Program-made: the position numbers and the translations under genes
Source of the DNA: Rhodanobacteraceae bacterium
GTDB taxonomy: Bacteria > Pseudomonadota > Gammaproteobacteria > Xanthomonadales > Rhodanobacteraceae
Assembly (NCBI GenBank): GCA_009996615.1
Contig: JAACZU010000004.1
Span: 175,529-239,528, forward strand
DNA: 64,000 nucleotides
Direction: 5' to 3'
Shown: positions 1 to 8,795 of the stretch, piece by piece
Numbering within the stretch: position 1 is the first letter of the stretch
Layout: every line of letters begins with the position of its first letter
The notes under the pieces: generated by a model
The model's input: only the letters and a program-made list of their open reading frames with translations
What the model was told of the DNA's origin: nothing
Databases searched by the model: none

Positions 1-1096
1 CTGCCGCCGCAGGTACCGCCGACGCTGGCGCTGTAGCCGGTGTCAGGCGTCAGCGTGAACGTCGCTACATCACCATGCGCGACGGTCTGCGCCGTCGCCG
101 GCGAGATCGTGCCGTTCGCGCCCGCGCTCGGCGTGACGGTGTAGGTGTTGCGCGCGAACGTCGCCGTCACGGTGCAGGCCGCGGTGACCGGGTTCGTCGT
201 GTACGTGTTGCCCACCAGGCTGCCGCCGCAGGTACCGCCGACGCTGGCGCTGTAGCCGGTGTCAGGCGTCAGCGTGAACGTCGCGGTGTCGCCGTGCGCG
301 ACGGTCTGCGCCGCCGCCGGCGAGATCGTGCCGTTCGGCCCGGCGCTCGGCGTGACGGTGTAGGTGTTGCGCGCGAAGCTGGCCGTCACGGTGCACACCG
401 CCGTGATCGGGTTCGTCGTGTAGGTGTTGCCGCTCAGCGAGCCGCCGCAGGTGCCACCGACGCTGGCGCTGTAGCCGGTGTCAGGGGTCAGCGTGAACGT
501 CGCCACGTCACCATGCGCGATGGTCTGCGCCGTCGCCGGCGAGATCGTGCCGTTCGGCCCGGCACTCGGGGTGACGGTGTAGGTGTTGCGCGCGAAGCTG
601 GCCGTCACGGTGCACGCCGCCGTAATCGGATTCGTCGTGTACGTGTTGCCGACCAGGTTGCCGCCGCAGGTACCGCCGACGCTGGCGCTGTAGCCGGTGT
701 CAGGCGTCAGCGTGAACGTCGCGGTGTCGCCGTGCGCGACGGTCTGCGCCGCCGCCGGCGAGATCGTGCCGTTCGGCCCGGCGCTCGGCGTGACGGTGTA
801 GGTGTTGCGCGCGAACGTCGCCGTCACGGTGCAGGCCGCGGTGACCGGGTTCGTCGTGTACGTGTTGCCCACCAGGCTGCCGCCGCAGGTACCGCCGACG
901 CTGGCGCTGTAGCCGGTGTCAGGCGTCAGCGTGAACGTCGCTACATCACCATGCGCGATGGTCTGCGCCGTCGCCGGCGAGATCGTGCCGTTCGGCCCGG
1001 CACTCGGCGTGACGGTGTAGGTGGTGCGCGCGAACGTCGCTTCCACCGTGCAATCGGCCACGATGGCGTCGGTCATGTAGAGTGTTCCGCTCAACA
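1..1096 (-). repeat. Near-identical in-frame tandem repeats, period 219 bp (73 codons)
   Basis: The landmark GCCGCCGCAGGT recurs on the plus strand at 3, 222, 441, 660 and 879 (exact or with one change), then in diverged form near 1098, so the period is exactly 219 bp. Five units are almost identical at DNA level; two further upstream units (about 1040-1450) are clearly diverged. Units alternate between two versions, HGDVATF-type and HGDTATF-type, giving a higher-order unit of 438 bp. The tract continues past the left edge. Confidence 0.93.
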
Positions 1097-2462
1097 CACC
1101 GCCGCACGTGCCGCCAACCGTCGCGGTATAGCCGCTATTCGGCACCACCGTGAACGTCGCCCTGGCGCCGTAGGCGAGCGATTGCGGCGTGCTCGGCGAA
1201 ATCGAACCGTTCGCGCCTGCGCTCGGCGTCACCGTGTAGGTCGCCGCCGTGAAATGGGCGACGACGGTGCAGTCGGCGTTGACGGGATGGGTCGTGTACG
1301 TGTTGTCGATGCGCGTGCCGTTGCAGGTGCCGTCGACGCTGTCCAGCACATTGCCCGGATCTGGCGTGAACATGAGGCCCAACTGCGCCCCCGCCGCCAC
1401 CTGCACAGGGACGGCCGGCGAGACGCTGCCCGCGCCGCTGCCTACACTCGGCGTGACGGTGTAGAGCGTTTGGTAGCCCAGTTCCCAGACTTCATCGGCG
1501 CCTGCCGACCCGCTGTAGTCGCCGACCAGCACCAGGCGCTGGCGTGCGCTGTCGTAGGTCATCGCATGCGTCTGCCGCGCGCGCGGACTGTTGTTCAGGT
1601 CTTGCGCGACCTTCGTCCAGGACGTGCCGTCCCATTCCCAGACAAGCTCGTCGCCGCCGACGCCCGCGCCGCCGTACAGCACGACCTTCTGCCGCGTGGC
1701 ATCGTAGGCCATGGCGTGCGCGTAGCGCGGGGAGGGCTTCAGGCCGTTGGCGGACGTCTTCTGCGTCCACGCATTGCCGTCGTATTCCCAGGTGTCGTCG
1801 TAGCGCACGCCGTAGCTGTAGGAAGCACCGCCGAACAGCACGACGACGCCACGCGCGGCGTCGTAGGCCATCGCGTGCTGCCAGCGCGCCGGCGTGTAGC
1901 CCGCGCCTTGCGCGAGCTTCTGCGTCCAGGTCGTGCCGTCGTATTCCCATGTGTCGGAGCATTCCGACAGCGGCGAGAACTCACAGTACAGGCCGCCGGT
2001 CACCACCACGCGCTGGCGGTTGGCGGCATAGGCCAGGGCATGGCCATTGCGGAACATCGGCGAGGCTCCGGTCGGAATCGCCGTCCAGTCGTGGAGGACA
2101 CCATCCCACTCGAAGGTATCGTTCGTGCGCTGGCTCCCGCTGGTGATTCCACCGAACAGCACGATGCGATCGCGACCGGCGTCGTAGGCGATCGGCGCCG
2201 TGCGTGGGCCGACGGAGGGCAGCGCGTACGACGTCCATGCGCTGCCATTCCAGCTTCGCAGGCCGCCCGTCGCGGGATCGAACAGCACGGCGCGTTGGCG
2301 CTGGCTGTCGTACGTCATCGAGGATTGCTGCGCATAGGTCGGCGGCGATGCCGGCGTGACGTTCTGCCAGACCGGCACGCTGGCGGCATGAACGGCGAAC
2401 GACGCGAGCAGCGCGGCCGCGGCAAGGACGCCGCGCAGGCGTCTGGAGAGAGAATGTCGCAT
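1..2462 (-). CDS. Secreted kelch-repeat protein with tandem 73-residue repeats (C-terminus beyond left edge)
   Basis: An open minus-strand frame runs from ATG at 2462 to the window edge, about 820 codons without a stop. The N-terminus MRHSLSRRLRGVLAAAAL... is a classical signal peptide with likely cleavage after VHA-A. Residues about 40-310 hold six kelch-like units of the type AMAYDAxRxxVVLFGG...DTWEYDGxxWTQ, which suggests a beta-propeller. From about residue 330 follow 73-residue modules (YTVTPSAG.NG.ISP...F.L.PDTGYSASVGGTCGG...A.CTV.A.F), which look like the divergent InlB B-repeat / bacterial repeat family (PF18998). No catalytic motif is seen. It is probably an exported surface or matrix protein. 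It is transcribed divergently from the AraC gene. A related design (kelch followed by Ig-like modules) recurs at 21145-23874. The C-terminus and any sorting tail are not visible. Confidence 0.85.
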   Translation of the reverse strand, partial: MRHSLSRRLRGVLAAAALLASFAVHAASVPVWQNVTPASPPTYAQQSSMTYDSQRQRAVLFDPATGGLRSWNGSAWTSYALPSVGPRTAPIAYDAGRDRIVLFGGITSGSQRTNDTFEWDGVLHDWTAIPTGASPMFRNGHALAYAANRQRVVVTGGLYCEFSPLSECSDTWEYDGTTWTQKLAQGAGYTPARWQHAMAYDAARGVVVLFGGASYSYGVRYDDTWEYDGNAWTQKTSANGLKPSPRYAHAMAYDATRQKVVLYGGAGVGGDELVWEWDGTSWTKVAQDLNNSPRARQTHAMTYDSARQRLVLVGDYSGSAGADEVWELGYQTLYTVTPSVGSGAGSVSPAVPVQVAAGAQLGLMFTPDPGNVLDSVDGTCNGTRIDNTYTTHPVNADCTVVAHFTAATYTVTPSAGANGSISPSTPQSLAYGARATFTVVPNSGYTATVGGTCGGVLSGTLYMTDAIVADCTVEATFARTTYTVTPSAGPNGTISPATAQTIAHGDVATFTLTPDTGYSASVGGTCGGSLVGNTYTTNPVTAACTVTATFARNTYTVTPSAGPNGTISPAAAQTVAHGDTATFTLTPDTGYSASVGGTCGGNLVGNTYTTNPITAACTVTASFARNTYTVTPSAGPNGTISPATAQTIAHGDVATFTLTPDTGYSASVGGTCGGSLSGNTYTTNPITAVCTVTASFARNTYTVTPSAGPNGTISPAAAQTVAHGDTATFTLTPDTGYSASVGGTCGGSLVGNTYTTNPVTAACTVTATFARNTYTVTPSAGANGTISPATAQTVAHGDVATFTLTPDTGYSASVGGTCGG

Positions 2463-2556
2463 GGCGGGTTTCTCGTGGATGCCTGTCGTGGAACAGCACG
2501 GCGCAGCCGTGCCGCTGCAGGCGAAAACCACGGATCGCGCGACGCGCGCGCCCATC

Positions 2557-2575
2557 GCCGCGCCAAAGGCGCGGC
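2557..2575 (-). promoter_or_regulatory. Hairpin in the 5' leader of the kelch gene
   Basis: A perfect 8-bp stem, GCCGCGCC (2557-2564) with GGCGCGGC (2568-2575), closes a 3-nt loop about 95 nt upstream of the start at 2462. There is no T run after it in either direction. It could fold in the leader RNA; function unknown. Confidence 0.3.
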
Positions 2576-2676
2576 CTTGATCCATCCCGGGTTCCCCTGC
2601 GACGGCGGCGCACGCGAAGCACGCTGCGCCGATGCGGCTGCGGCGCGTATTATGGTTGGCGCGCTGGCGGACCCGA

Positions 2677-2715
2677 TTGACCGGCCGTCTCAGGTCGTTG
2701 ACCAGCCGTCTCAGG
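2677..2715 (+). promoter_or_regulatory. Tandem direct repeats with 21-bp spacing upstream of the AraC gene (putative operator)
   Basis: TTGACCGGCCGTCTCAGG (2677-2694) and TTGACCAGCCGTCTCAGG (2698-2715) match at 17 of 18 positions in the same orientation, offset by exactly 21 bp, two DNA turns. AraC-family proteins bind pairs of direct half-sites at this kind of spacing. The repeats lie in the 380-bp divergent region (2463-2842) between the kelch gene and the AraC gene. A hexamer CATAAT on the minus strand (2649-2654) could serve the kelch gene as a -10. The rest of the region holds only the leader hairpin. Operator function is inferred. Confidence 0.5.
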
Positions 2716-2842
2716 GGAAACGGAAGAGGATCCAGACCATGAACCGCGCATCACGTCGCGCTCATGCCAGGCATGCGTGCGCGCGTGCCCGCGATGGCAT
2801 CGCGGCGCATCCTTGGCCGCTGGCCGTCGAGGAATCGCCCGC

Positions 2843-3898
2843 ATGACGGATCCGAAGCCCGTCCGGACGCACGGCACCCTGCCCCACACGCGTTTCTCCA
2901 CGGCCGGCCTGCCTTCGGCGGATGCGTTCGACATCTGGCACGACGCGATCTCGGTAGTGTTCGACGCCTCGCGCGAGGCTGCCGCCGACGACGCGTTCCA
3001 AGCGGAAGTGGATGCGTTCGACCTCGGCGAGCTGCTGTTCAGCCGCTTCGCCTTCGGCGCGCAGCGCTTCGCGCGCACGCCGCACATGGCCCGGCGCGAC
3101 GGCATGGACCATTTCGTGATCCACCTCTACCGCAGCGGCGGCTATCGCGGCGAAGCCGGCGCCCGCTCGCTCGAACTGGCTGCCGGCGAAATCAGCCTGC
3201 TGGATCTGGCCAAGCCGCTCGTCACGCAGGCACATACCTCGGACACGCTGGCGCTGCTGATCCCGCGCCACCTGCTCGAACCGCTGCTGCCGACCGACGA
3301 CCTGCATGGCCACGTGCTGCGCGGCACGGCGGCGGCGCTTTATTGCGACCACCTGCTCGCGCTGCAGCGCCGCCTGCCGACGCTGCCGGCCTGCGACGCG
3401 CCGATCGCCGTGCGCGCGATGGTCGAACTGCTCGCCGGGCTGGTCCGGCCCGACCTGCACGGCGACGCGACGCATACCGCGCAACAGGAACTCGCGCTCG
3501 ACCGCGCGCGGCGCTACATCGAAGCCCACCTGCACCGCTCGCGGCTCGCGCCGGAGGACATCCGCGCCGCCGCGGCGGTATCGCGCGCCAGCCTGTACCG
3601 CCTGTTCGAGTCGGCCGGCGGCGTGGCGCACTACGTGCTGACGCGCCGGCTGGAGCGCTGCCGTCAGGCGCTGGAAAACCCGCGCGATCGCCGCCTGATC
3701 TCGGAAATCGCGTATGCGCACGGTTTCGCCAGCGAAGCGCACTTCTGCCGCGCGTTCCGCCAGCGCTACGGACTGACGCCGGGCGACCTGCGCGCGCGCG
3801 AGTGCGCCGCCGCCACGCAACCGGGGGGATCGCCGCCCAGTGCGAGCAACGATACCTTCGACGACTGGATCCGGCGTTTCCAGCGCAGCGCGGCCTGA
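2843..3898 (+). CDS. AraC-family transcriptional regulator
   Basis: 351 residues from ATG 2843 (MTDPKPVRTHGTLPHT). Residues about 20-210 resemble the cupin-like AraC_binding_2 sensor domain (FDIWHDAIS...FGAQRFARTPHMARRDGMDHFVIHLYRSGGY). The last 110 residues are a two-helix-turn-helix AraC DNA-binding domain, with the signature second helix pair in LISEIAYAHGFASEAHFCRAFRQRYGLTPGDLR. An upstream in-frame ATG (2777) would add a low-complexity Arg/Ala stretch and cross the leader, so the later start is preferred. It is divergent from the kelch gene, and the 21-bp-spaced repeats upstream are its natural candidate operator. The ligand is unknown. phoH starts 41 bp downstream. Confidence 0.85.
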   Translation: MTDPKPVRTHGTLPHTRFSTAGLPSADAFDIWHDAISVVFDASREAAADDAFQAEVDAFDLGELLFSRFAFGAQRFARTPHMARRDGMDHFVIHLYRSGGYRGEAGARSLELAAGEISLLDLAKPLVTQAHTSDTLALLIPRHLLEPLLPTDDLHGHVLRGTAAALYCDHLLALQRRLPTLPACDAPIAVRAMVELLAGLVRPDLHGDATHTAQQELALDRARRYIEAHLHRSRLAPEDIRAAAAVSRASLYRLFESAGGVAHYVLTRRLERCRQALENPRDRRLISEIAYAHGFASEAHFCRAFRQRYGLTPGDLRARECAAATQPGGSPPSASNDTFDDWIRRFQRSAA

Positions 3899-3939
3899 CG
3901 CTGGCTTCGCCGCGGCGCGAGCGCTACGCTCGCGCGCCT

Positions 3940-4950
3940 ATGAACGAACTCACCACCACCGATTTCAGTCTGGAGTCCGACGACGGCGAACGCCTGGCCA
4001 ACCTGTGCGGCCCGTTCGACGAGCACCTGCGCCAGATCGAGCTGCGCCTGGGCGTGGAGATCGCCAACCGCGGGGACATCTTCCGCGTCACCGGCGCCGA
4101 GCCGTCGGTCAAGGCCGCCGAGCGCGTGCTGCGCGAGCTGTACGCGGCGACCGGGACCGAGACGCTGACCGGCGCGCAGGTCAACCTGCACCTGTCCGAG
4201 GCCGGCGCCGATACGCTCGAGGCGCGCGCCACCGAGGGCGCGCAGGACGTCGCGGTCAAGACCAAGCGCGGCACGATCCGCGGCCGCGGCGCGAACCAGC
4301 AGCGCTACCTGCACGCGATCGCCACGCACGACATCAACTTCGGCGTCGGCCCGGCCGGCACCGGCAAGACCTACCTCGCCGTCGCGATGGCGGTCGATGC
4401 ACTCAACGACAGCCGCGTGCAGCGCCTGATCCTGGTGCGTCCGGCGGTCGAGGCCGGCGAGAAGCTCGGCTTCCTGCCCGGCGACCTGACGCAGAAGGTC
4501 GACCCGTACCTGCGCCCGCTGTACGACGCGCTGTACGAGATGCTCGGCATCGAGAAGGTCATGAAGCTGATCGAGCGCAACGTGATCGAGATCGCGCCGC
4601 TCGCCTACATGCGCGGACGCACGCTCAACGACGCGTTCGTGATCCTCGACGAGGCGCAGAACACCACGATCGAGCAGATGAAGATGTTCCTGACCCGCAT
4701 CGGCTTCGGCTCGATCGCGGTGGTCACCGGCGACATGACGCAGACCGACCTGCCGCGCCACATCCGCTCCGGCCTGCGCGACGCGATCGAGGTGTTGCGC
4801 GAGGTCGAGGGCGTCAGCTTCACGTTCTTCACCGCCAGGGACGTCGTGCGCCATCCGCTGGTGCAGCGCATCGTGCGCGCATACGAGCAGCGCGAGGCCG
4901 CCGTCGAGGCCCCGGCGGTACCCGAAGCGGCCGGCCGCCATGAAAGCTGA
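3940..4950 (+). CDS. phoH: PhoH-like ATPase
   Basis: 336 residues, the usual length of the YbeZ-type PhoH family. The N-terminal segment (about 15-110) is the KH-like PhoH extension. The P-loop VGPAGTGKT lies at residues 136-144 and Walker B FVILDEAQ at 233-240, followed by the conserved TGDMTQTDLP. It is a predicted RNA-associated ATPase that works with YbeY. The last 11 bp overlap ybeY, indicating translational coupling. The start sits 5 nt after an 8-bp perfect hairpin (CGCGAGCG 3916-3923, CGCTCGCG 3927-3934), which may terminate the araC transcript or modulate initiation. The usual third member, corC, is displaced to 10650. Confidence 0.95.
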   Translation: MNELTTTDFSLESDDGERLANLCGPFDEHLRQIELRLGVEIANRGDIFRVTGAEPSVKAAERVLRELYAATGTETLTGAQVNLHLSEAGADTLEARATEGAQDVAVKTKRGTIRGRGANQQRYLHAIATHDINFGVGPAGTGKTYLAVAMAVDALNDSRVQRLILVRPAVEAGEKLGFLPGDLTQKVDPYLRPLYDALYEMLGIEKVMKLIERNVIEIAPLAYMRGRTLNDAFVILDEAQNTTIEQMKMFLTRIGFGSIAVVTGDMTQTDLPRHIRSGLRDAIEVLREVEGVSFTFFTARDVVRHPLVQRIVRAYEQREAAVEAPAVPEAAGRHES

Positions 4951-5452
4951 GCCGACTCCGCGCCGCCGTACGCGCGCCGACGACGACGGCAAGCTGTGCC
5001 TGTGGCTGAAGAACGAGGCCGGCCGCCGCGGCGTGCCAGTGCGGCGCTCGTTCGAGCGCTGGATCGGCGCGATCCCGGAGATCGCCGCGCGCGCGGACTG
5101 GACCGAAGTCAACATCCTGATCGTCGGCCGTGCCGCCGGCCGCCGCTACAACCGCGAGTTCCGCGGCCGCGACTACGCCACCAACGTGCTGAGCTTCCCG
5201 TACGACCCGCTGCCCGGCGAGCACAGCGGCCTGCTCGGCGACATCGTGATCTGCGCGCCAGTGGTCGCGCGCGAGGCGCGCGAGCAGCGCAAGGACCCAC
5301 GCGCGCACTACGCGCACCTGACCGTGCACGGCGTGCTGCACCTGCTCGGCTACGACCATGAGACCGAGGACGACGCCGAGCGCATGGAGGCGCTGGAGCG
5401 GCAGGTGCTCGCCACGCTCGGCATCGCCGACCCGTACGCCGCGCACGACTGA
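4940..5452 (+). CDS. ybeY: Endoribonuclease YbeY (rRNA maturation)
   Basis: 170 residues. The metal-binding signature H-x3-H-x5-H is intact as HGVLHLLGYDH (His130, His134, His140), and the family motif RDYATNVLSFPYD is present at about 78-89. YbeY is a single-strand endoribonuclease in 16S rRNA 3' processing and late 30S quality control. The gene overlaps the end of phoH by 11 bp. The N-terminus carries an Arg-rich extension (PTPRRRTRADDD) before the conserved LxLKN start. Next comes a 176-bp gap that holds the promoter-like motif of the sigma gene. Confidence 0.95.
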   Translation: MKAEPTPRRRTRADDDGKLCLWLKNEAGRRGVPVRRSFERWIGAIPEIAARADWTEVNILIVGRAAGRRYNREFRGRDYATNVLSFPYDPLPGEHSGLLGDIVICAPVVAREAREQRKDPRAHYAHLTVHGVLHLLGYDHETEDDAERMEALERQVLATLGIADPYAAHD

Positions 5453-5530
5453 AAGGCGACGCGTCCGCTCGCAGGGATACACGTGCAAGACGCGCGGATG
5501 TGGGCTGGTTTCCACGTGCCGCGCACGAAC

Positions 5531-5563
5531 GGCGATGTCCGGTTTGCGCCGGCCACGCTTTCT
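5531..5563 (+). promoter_or_regulatory. Putative ECF-sigma promoter element upstream of the sigma gene
   Basis: GGCGATGTCCGGTTTGCGC (5531-5549) is 17/19 identical to 8704-8722 in front of the secreted-protein gene. Each copy is followed within 10-15 nt by a C-T-rich CTTT motif (here CTTTCT at 5558-5563) and lies 74-80 nt before a start codon. I found no third good copy in the window. It fits an autoregulated ECF promoter; the -35/-10 assignment is inference. Confidence 0.5.
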
Positions 5564-5628
5564 GCCTACGCTGCCCGCTTCTGGGGCATCGTCGGCGCCG
5601 TTCAGCGGCAACGCCGGCAGATTGGGGC

Positions 5629-6201
5629 ATGAACGCAGGCGGTGAAGACACCGCGGCGCTGTTGCGCCGCTGTTCGCACGGAGACGAGGGCGCCTACGGC
5701 GAGTTGTTCGAGCTGGTCTATGCCGACCTGCATCGCCGCGCGCGACGCTGGACCAGCGGCGCCGGCGCGACGCTCTCGACCACGGCGCTCGTGCACGAAA
5801 CCTTCCTCAGCCTCGCCGGCGCGCGCCTCGCGCTGAACGACAAGGCGCATTTCTTCCGCCTCGCCGCGCGCGCGATGCGCCGCGTGCTGATCGACGCCAG
5901 CCGCCGCCGCGACGCGCGCAAGCGCGGGGACGGGCAGCGGGGCCTCACGCTCGAAACCTCGCTCGTCGCTCCCGGCCGCGACCTCGACCTCGTCGCGCTC
6001 GACCAGGCGCTCGAACGCCTCGCCGCCAGCGAGCCGCGCCTGGCGCAAGTCGTGGAACTGCATTTCTACGCCGGCCTGGAATTCGCCGAGATCGCGCAGC
6101 TCATGGAATTGTCCGAGCGCACCATCGCCCGCGACTGGCGTGCCGCGCGCGCGCTGCTGCACCTGTCGCTCGCCGAAGCACCGGAGCATCACGATGGCTG
6201 A
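5629..6201 (+). CDS. ECF-family RNA polymerase sigma factor
   Basis: 190 residues from ATG 5629. Region 2 is LLRRCSHGDEGAYGELFELVYADLHRRARRW, with LVHETFLSL and RRVLIDASRRRDARKR further on. Region 4 is LAQVVELHFYAGLEFAEIAQLMELSERTIARDWRAARALLHLSL, a helix-turn-helix. The layout matches the ECF subfamily often encoded beside Ser/Thr kinases (Sig-70_X6, TIGR02999). There is no anti-sigma gene; instead the stop overlaps the start of the kinase gene by 8 bp, so both are made from one message and the kinase is the likely controller. A conserved motif 80 nt upstream is shared with the third gene of the unit. Confidence 0.9.
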   Translation: MNAGGEDTAALLRRCSHGDEGAYGELFELVYADLHRRARRWTSGAGATLSTTALVHETFLSLAGARLALNDKAHFFRLAARAMRRVLIDASRRRDARKRGDGQRGLTLETSLVAPGRDLDLVALDQALERLAASEPRLAQVVELHFYAGLEFAEIAQLMELSERTIARDWRAARALLHLSLAEAPEHHDG

Positions 6202-8506
6202 GGCCGATCCACGCCATGCACGCATCCTGCGCGCCGCACTCGACCTGCCCACCGTCGAGCGCGACGACTACGTGATGCGCGAATGCGGCGACGACGCCGC
6301 GCTGCTTGCGCGCCTGCGCACGCTGCTCGCGCTCGACGCCGAAACCGCATTGCCGCTCGACCGGCCCGCCGAGGCGCACGCCGCGCAGATGATGGCCGAC
6401 GAACACGATGCCGGCGCGCGCATCGGCCCGTATCGCCTCGTGCGCGAACTCGGCCGCGGCGGCATGGGCGCGGTGTGGCTGGCCGAGCGCGACGACGGCC
6501 AGTTCCAGCAGCAGGTCGCGCTCAAGCTGATCCGACTCGGCATGGACAGCGAGCACGTGCAGCGCCAGTTCCGCCGCGAGCGCGCGCTGCTGGCGCGGCT
6601 GCAACATCCCAACATCGCCCAGCTCATCGACGGCGGCCTGGACGAGCGCGGCCGGCCCTGGTTCGCGATGGAACGCATCGAGGGCATCGGCCTCAACGAC
6701 TGGATCGAGCGCGAACAACCCGGCCTGCGCACGCGGCTGGAACTGTTCGCCAAGCTCTGCCGCGCGGTCGCGCACGCACACCGCCAACTGGTCGTGCACC
6801 GCGACCTCAAACCGTCGAACGTGCTGGTGCAGGCCGACGGCGAGCCACGCCTGCTCGACTTCGGCATCGCGCGCCTGGTCGAACGCGACGACACCGAACA
6901 GACCGCGACGATGCAGCGCTTCCTCACGCGCGACTTCGCCGCACCGGAGCAACTGCGCGGCGAAGCGGTCGGCACCTCCGCCGACGTCTACGCGCTCGGC
7001 CTGATCCTGTTCGAGCTGCTCACCGGCCAGCGCTACCGCAAGCTGCACGAGGACGGCGAGACGACCTTGCGCCCGAGCGCAGCGCTCGATGCGGGCACGA
7101 GCGCCACGACCGGCATCTCGCGCATGCAACTGCGCGGCGACCTCGACGCGATCACGCTGCGCGCGCTCGCCGCCGAACCGGCGCGCCGCTACGCCGACGC
7201 GCAGCAACTCGCCGACGACGTGCAGCGCCATCTCGACGGCAAGCCGGTCGAGGCGCGGCCGGACAGCGTCCGCTACCGCGCTGCCAAGTTCGTGCGGCGC
7301 AACCGCGCCGTGGTCGCCGCCGGCACGTTCGGCCTCGTCACGCTGCTCGCCGGTGCCGCGCTCGCGTTCTGGCAGGCGACGCAGAAATCCGCCGAGGCCG
7401 AGCGCGCGCGCATCGCGCTCAAGCAGTCCGAATCGGTGCGCGGCTTCATCTCCTCGGTGTTCCTCAGCGCCGACCCGACCAAGGCCAAGGGCGCCGACAC
7501 CACCGCCGGCGAACTGCTCGCCGCCGCGCACACGCGCGTCGCGCAGGAGCTGGCCGACGAACCGGAGGTCGCCGCCGAACTGCTCGACCAGATCGGCAAC
7601 ACCTACGTCTCGCTGGGCAACGCGGACCTTGCGCGCGTGGTGTTGCGGGAAGCACTCGCCTTCAACGAGCGCGCGAAGCAGCCATCGCTGGCCATCGCCG
7701 CGTCCGCCGGCGGACGTCTCGCCTTCTACGCCTTCGAGGACGGCGATTCGGCGAAAGCGCTGGCGCAGTTCGATGCGATCATTGCGCGCCTGCGCGGCAG
7801 CGGCGATGCAAGTCCGGAACTCGTCGCCCAACTGGGCAAGATGCACGAACTCAAGCGCAGCGTGCTGTACGCGATCGGCCGCAAGGACGAGGCACGCGAG
7901 GCCGGCCAGGCCGCGGCCACCGCCTGGGGCACGGTGCGCGATGCGTATCCGGCCGAATACCTCCTGGCCGAAGTCAGCCAGGCCGACCTCGAAGCCGCGC
8001 TCGGCCACGGACAGGCCGCGATCGAGCGCGCCGAACGCGCGCTCGCCGACCCGCTGCTGCAAGGCAAGGACGCGCCGCCCGCCCTGCTCGTGAATGCGCG
8101 CGGTGCGCGCATACGCGGGCTGCAGGCGCTCGGCCGCCATGCCGAGGCCGAACCGCTGATCCGCGACGCGATCAGCCAATTCGCCGCGCAGTACGGCATC
8201 GACAACGCGATGACCCGCTACTGGCGCTTCCGCCACGCCGAAACGCTGCACGCGCTCGACCGCCTCGACGAGGCGCAGGCCGTCGCCGACGCGATCCTCG
8301 CCCTGCCGCCCGACGGCGCCGCCGCCTACCGCCGCATCCGCACCGAAGTACTGGCCGCGGCGATCGCGCGCGAGCGCCATGCGGACGACGCCGCCACACG
8401 CATCGCCGCCGCCGAAACCGCCGCCTGCGGCGACGATGGCAACGAGGAACTGTGCGACAAGGCGCGCGCGCTGCGCGCCGCCCCCGCCAACATGCCGGCA
8501 CGTTGA
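6194..8506 (+). CDS. Membrane-anchored Ser/Thr protein kinase with TPR-like extracytoplasmic region
   Basis: 770 residues; the start at 6194 overlaps the sigma gene, so translation is probably coupled. The kinase domain spans about 78-350: Gly loop ELGRGGMGAVW, ATP-binding Lys111 (VALKLI), catalytic HRDLKPSNV (Asp204), DFG at 222-224, and APEQLRG. All key residues are present, so it should be active. One membrane helix lies at about 372-393 (VVAAGTFGLVTLLAGAALAF). The C-terminal 375 residues are Ala-rich helical repeats of TPR character. This is the Hanks-type kinase architecture seen beside ECF sigma genes in Xanthomonadales. It may phosphorylate the sigma factor (inferred). Confidence 0.92.
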   Translation: MAEADPRHARILRAALDLPTVERDDYVMRECGDDAALLARLRTLLALDAETALPLDRPAEAHAAQMMADEHDAGARIGPYRLVRELGRGGMGAVWLAERDDGQFQQQVALKLIRLGMDSEHVQRQFRRERALLARLQHPNIAQLIDGGLDERGRPWFAMERIEGIGLNDWIEREQPGLRTRLELFAKLCRAVAHAHRQLVVHRDLKPSNVLVQADGEPRLLDFGIARLVERDDTEQTATMQRFLTRDFAAPEQLRGEAVGTSADVYALGLILFELLTGQRYRKLHEDGETTLRPSAALDAGTSATTGISRMQLRGDLDAITLRALAAEPARRYADAQQLADDVQRHLDGKPVEARPDSVRYRAAKFVRRNRAVVAAGTFGLVTLLAGAALAFWQATQKSAEAERARIALKQSESVRGFISSVFLSADPTKAKGADTTAGELLAAAHTRVAQELADEPEVAAELLDQIGNTYVSLGNADLARVVLREALAFNERAKQPSLAIAASAGGRLAFYAFEDGDSAKALAQFDAIIARLRGSGDASPELVAQLGKMHELKRSVLYAIGRKDEAREAGQAAATAWGTVRDAYPAEYLLAEVSQADLEAALGHGQAAIERAERALADPLLQGKDAPPALLVNARGARIRGLQALGRHAEAEPLIRDAISQFAAQYGIDNAMTRYWRFRHAETLHALDRLDEAQAVADAILALPPDGAAAYRRIRTEVLAAAIARERHADDAATRIAAAETAACGDDGNEELCDKARALRAAPANMPAR

Positions 8507-8703
8507 GTCCCGCGCGTCCACGCGGACGCCCCCTATCCGCAAATTGCTTCCCGCGCGGAATCGCAGTGGCGCCTTCCGAGCGGGCTGCCGGCCACCACCG
8601 ATGCCGTGATGGTGAGCCTTGACGACTTCGACCTCTCCGCGTACGCCCGATCCGGGACGACCCGACCCTCGCCGACGGCGGCGACGACCGGGCGGCGTTC
8701 GAC

Positions 8704-8740
8704 GGCGATGTCAGGTCTGCGCGCGAACCTGCGCTTTTCC
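8704..8740 (+). promoter_or_regulatory. Second copy of the putative ECF-sigma promoter element
   Basis: GGCGATGTCAGGTCTGCGC (8704-8722) differs from the element at 5531 at two positions. CTTTTCC follows at 8734-8740, and the ATG of the secreted-protein gene is at 8796. The 289-bp gap 8507-8795 contains no other recognised feature besides this motif and the GGAGAG ribosome-binding site at 8783-8788. Confidence 0.5.
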
Positions 8741-8795
8741 TCCCGACCGCGGCGCCGAGCATGCCGCACCCATGGAACCGGAACGGAGAGAAAAC

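Noticed and set aside
1-1096. Regular repeats as a possible CRISPR array
   Set aside because: The unit is 219 bp, has no unique spacers, and is an exact codon multiple within an open reading frame.
75-2846. 923-codon plus-strand frame opposite the left-edge gene
   Set aside because: It is an Arg/Gly/Ala-rich shadow of the minus-strand repeat gene; the opposite strand has a signal peptide, kelch units and a known repeat family.
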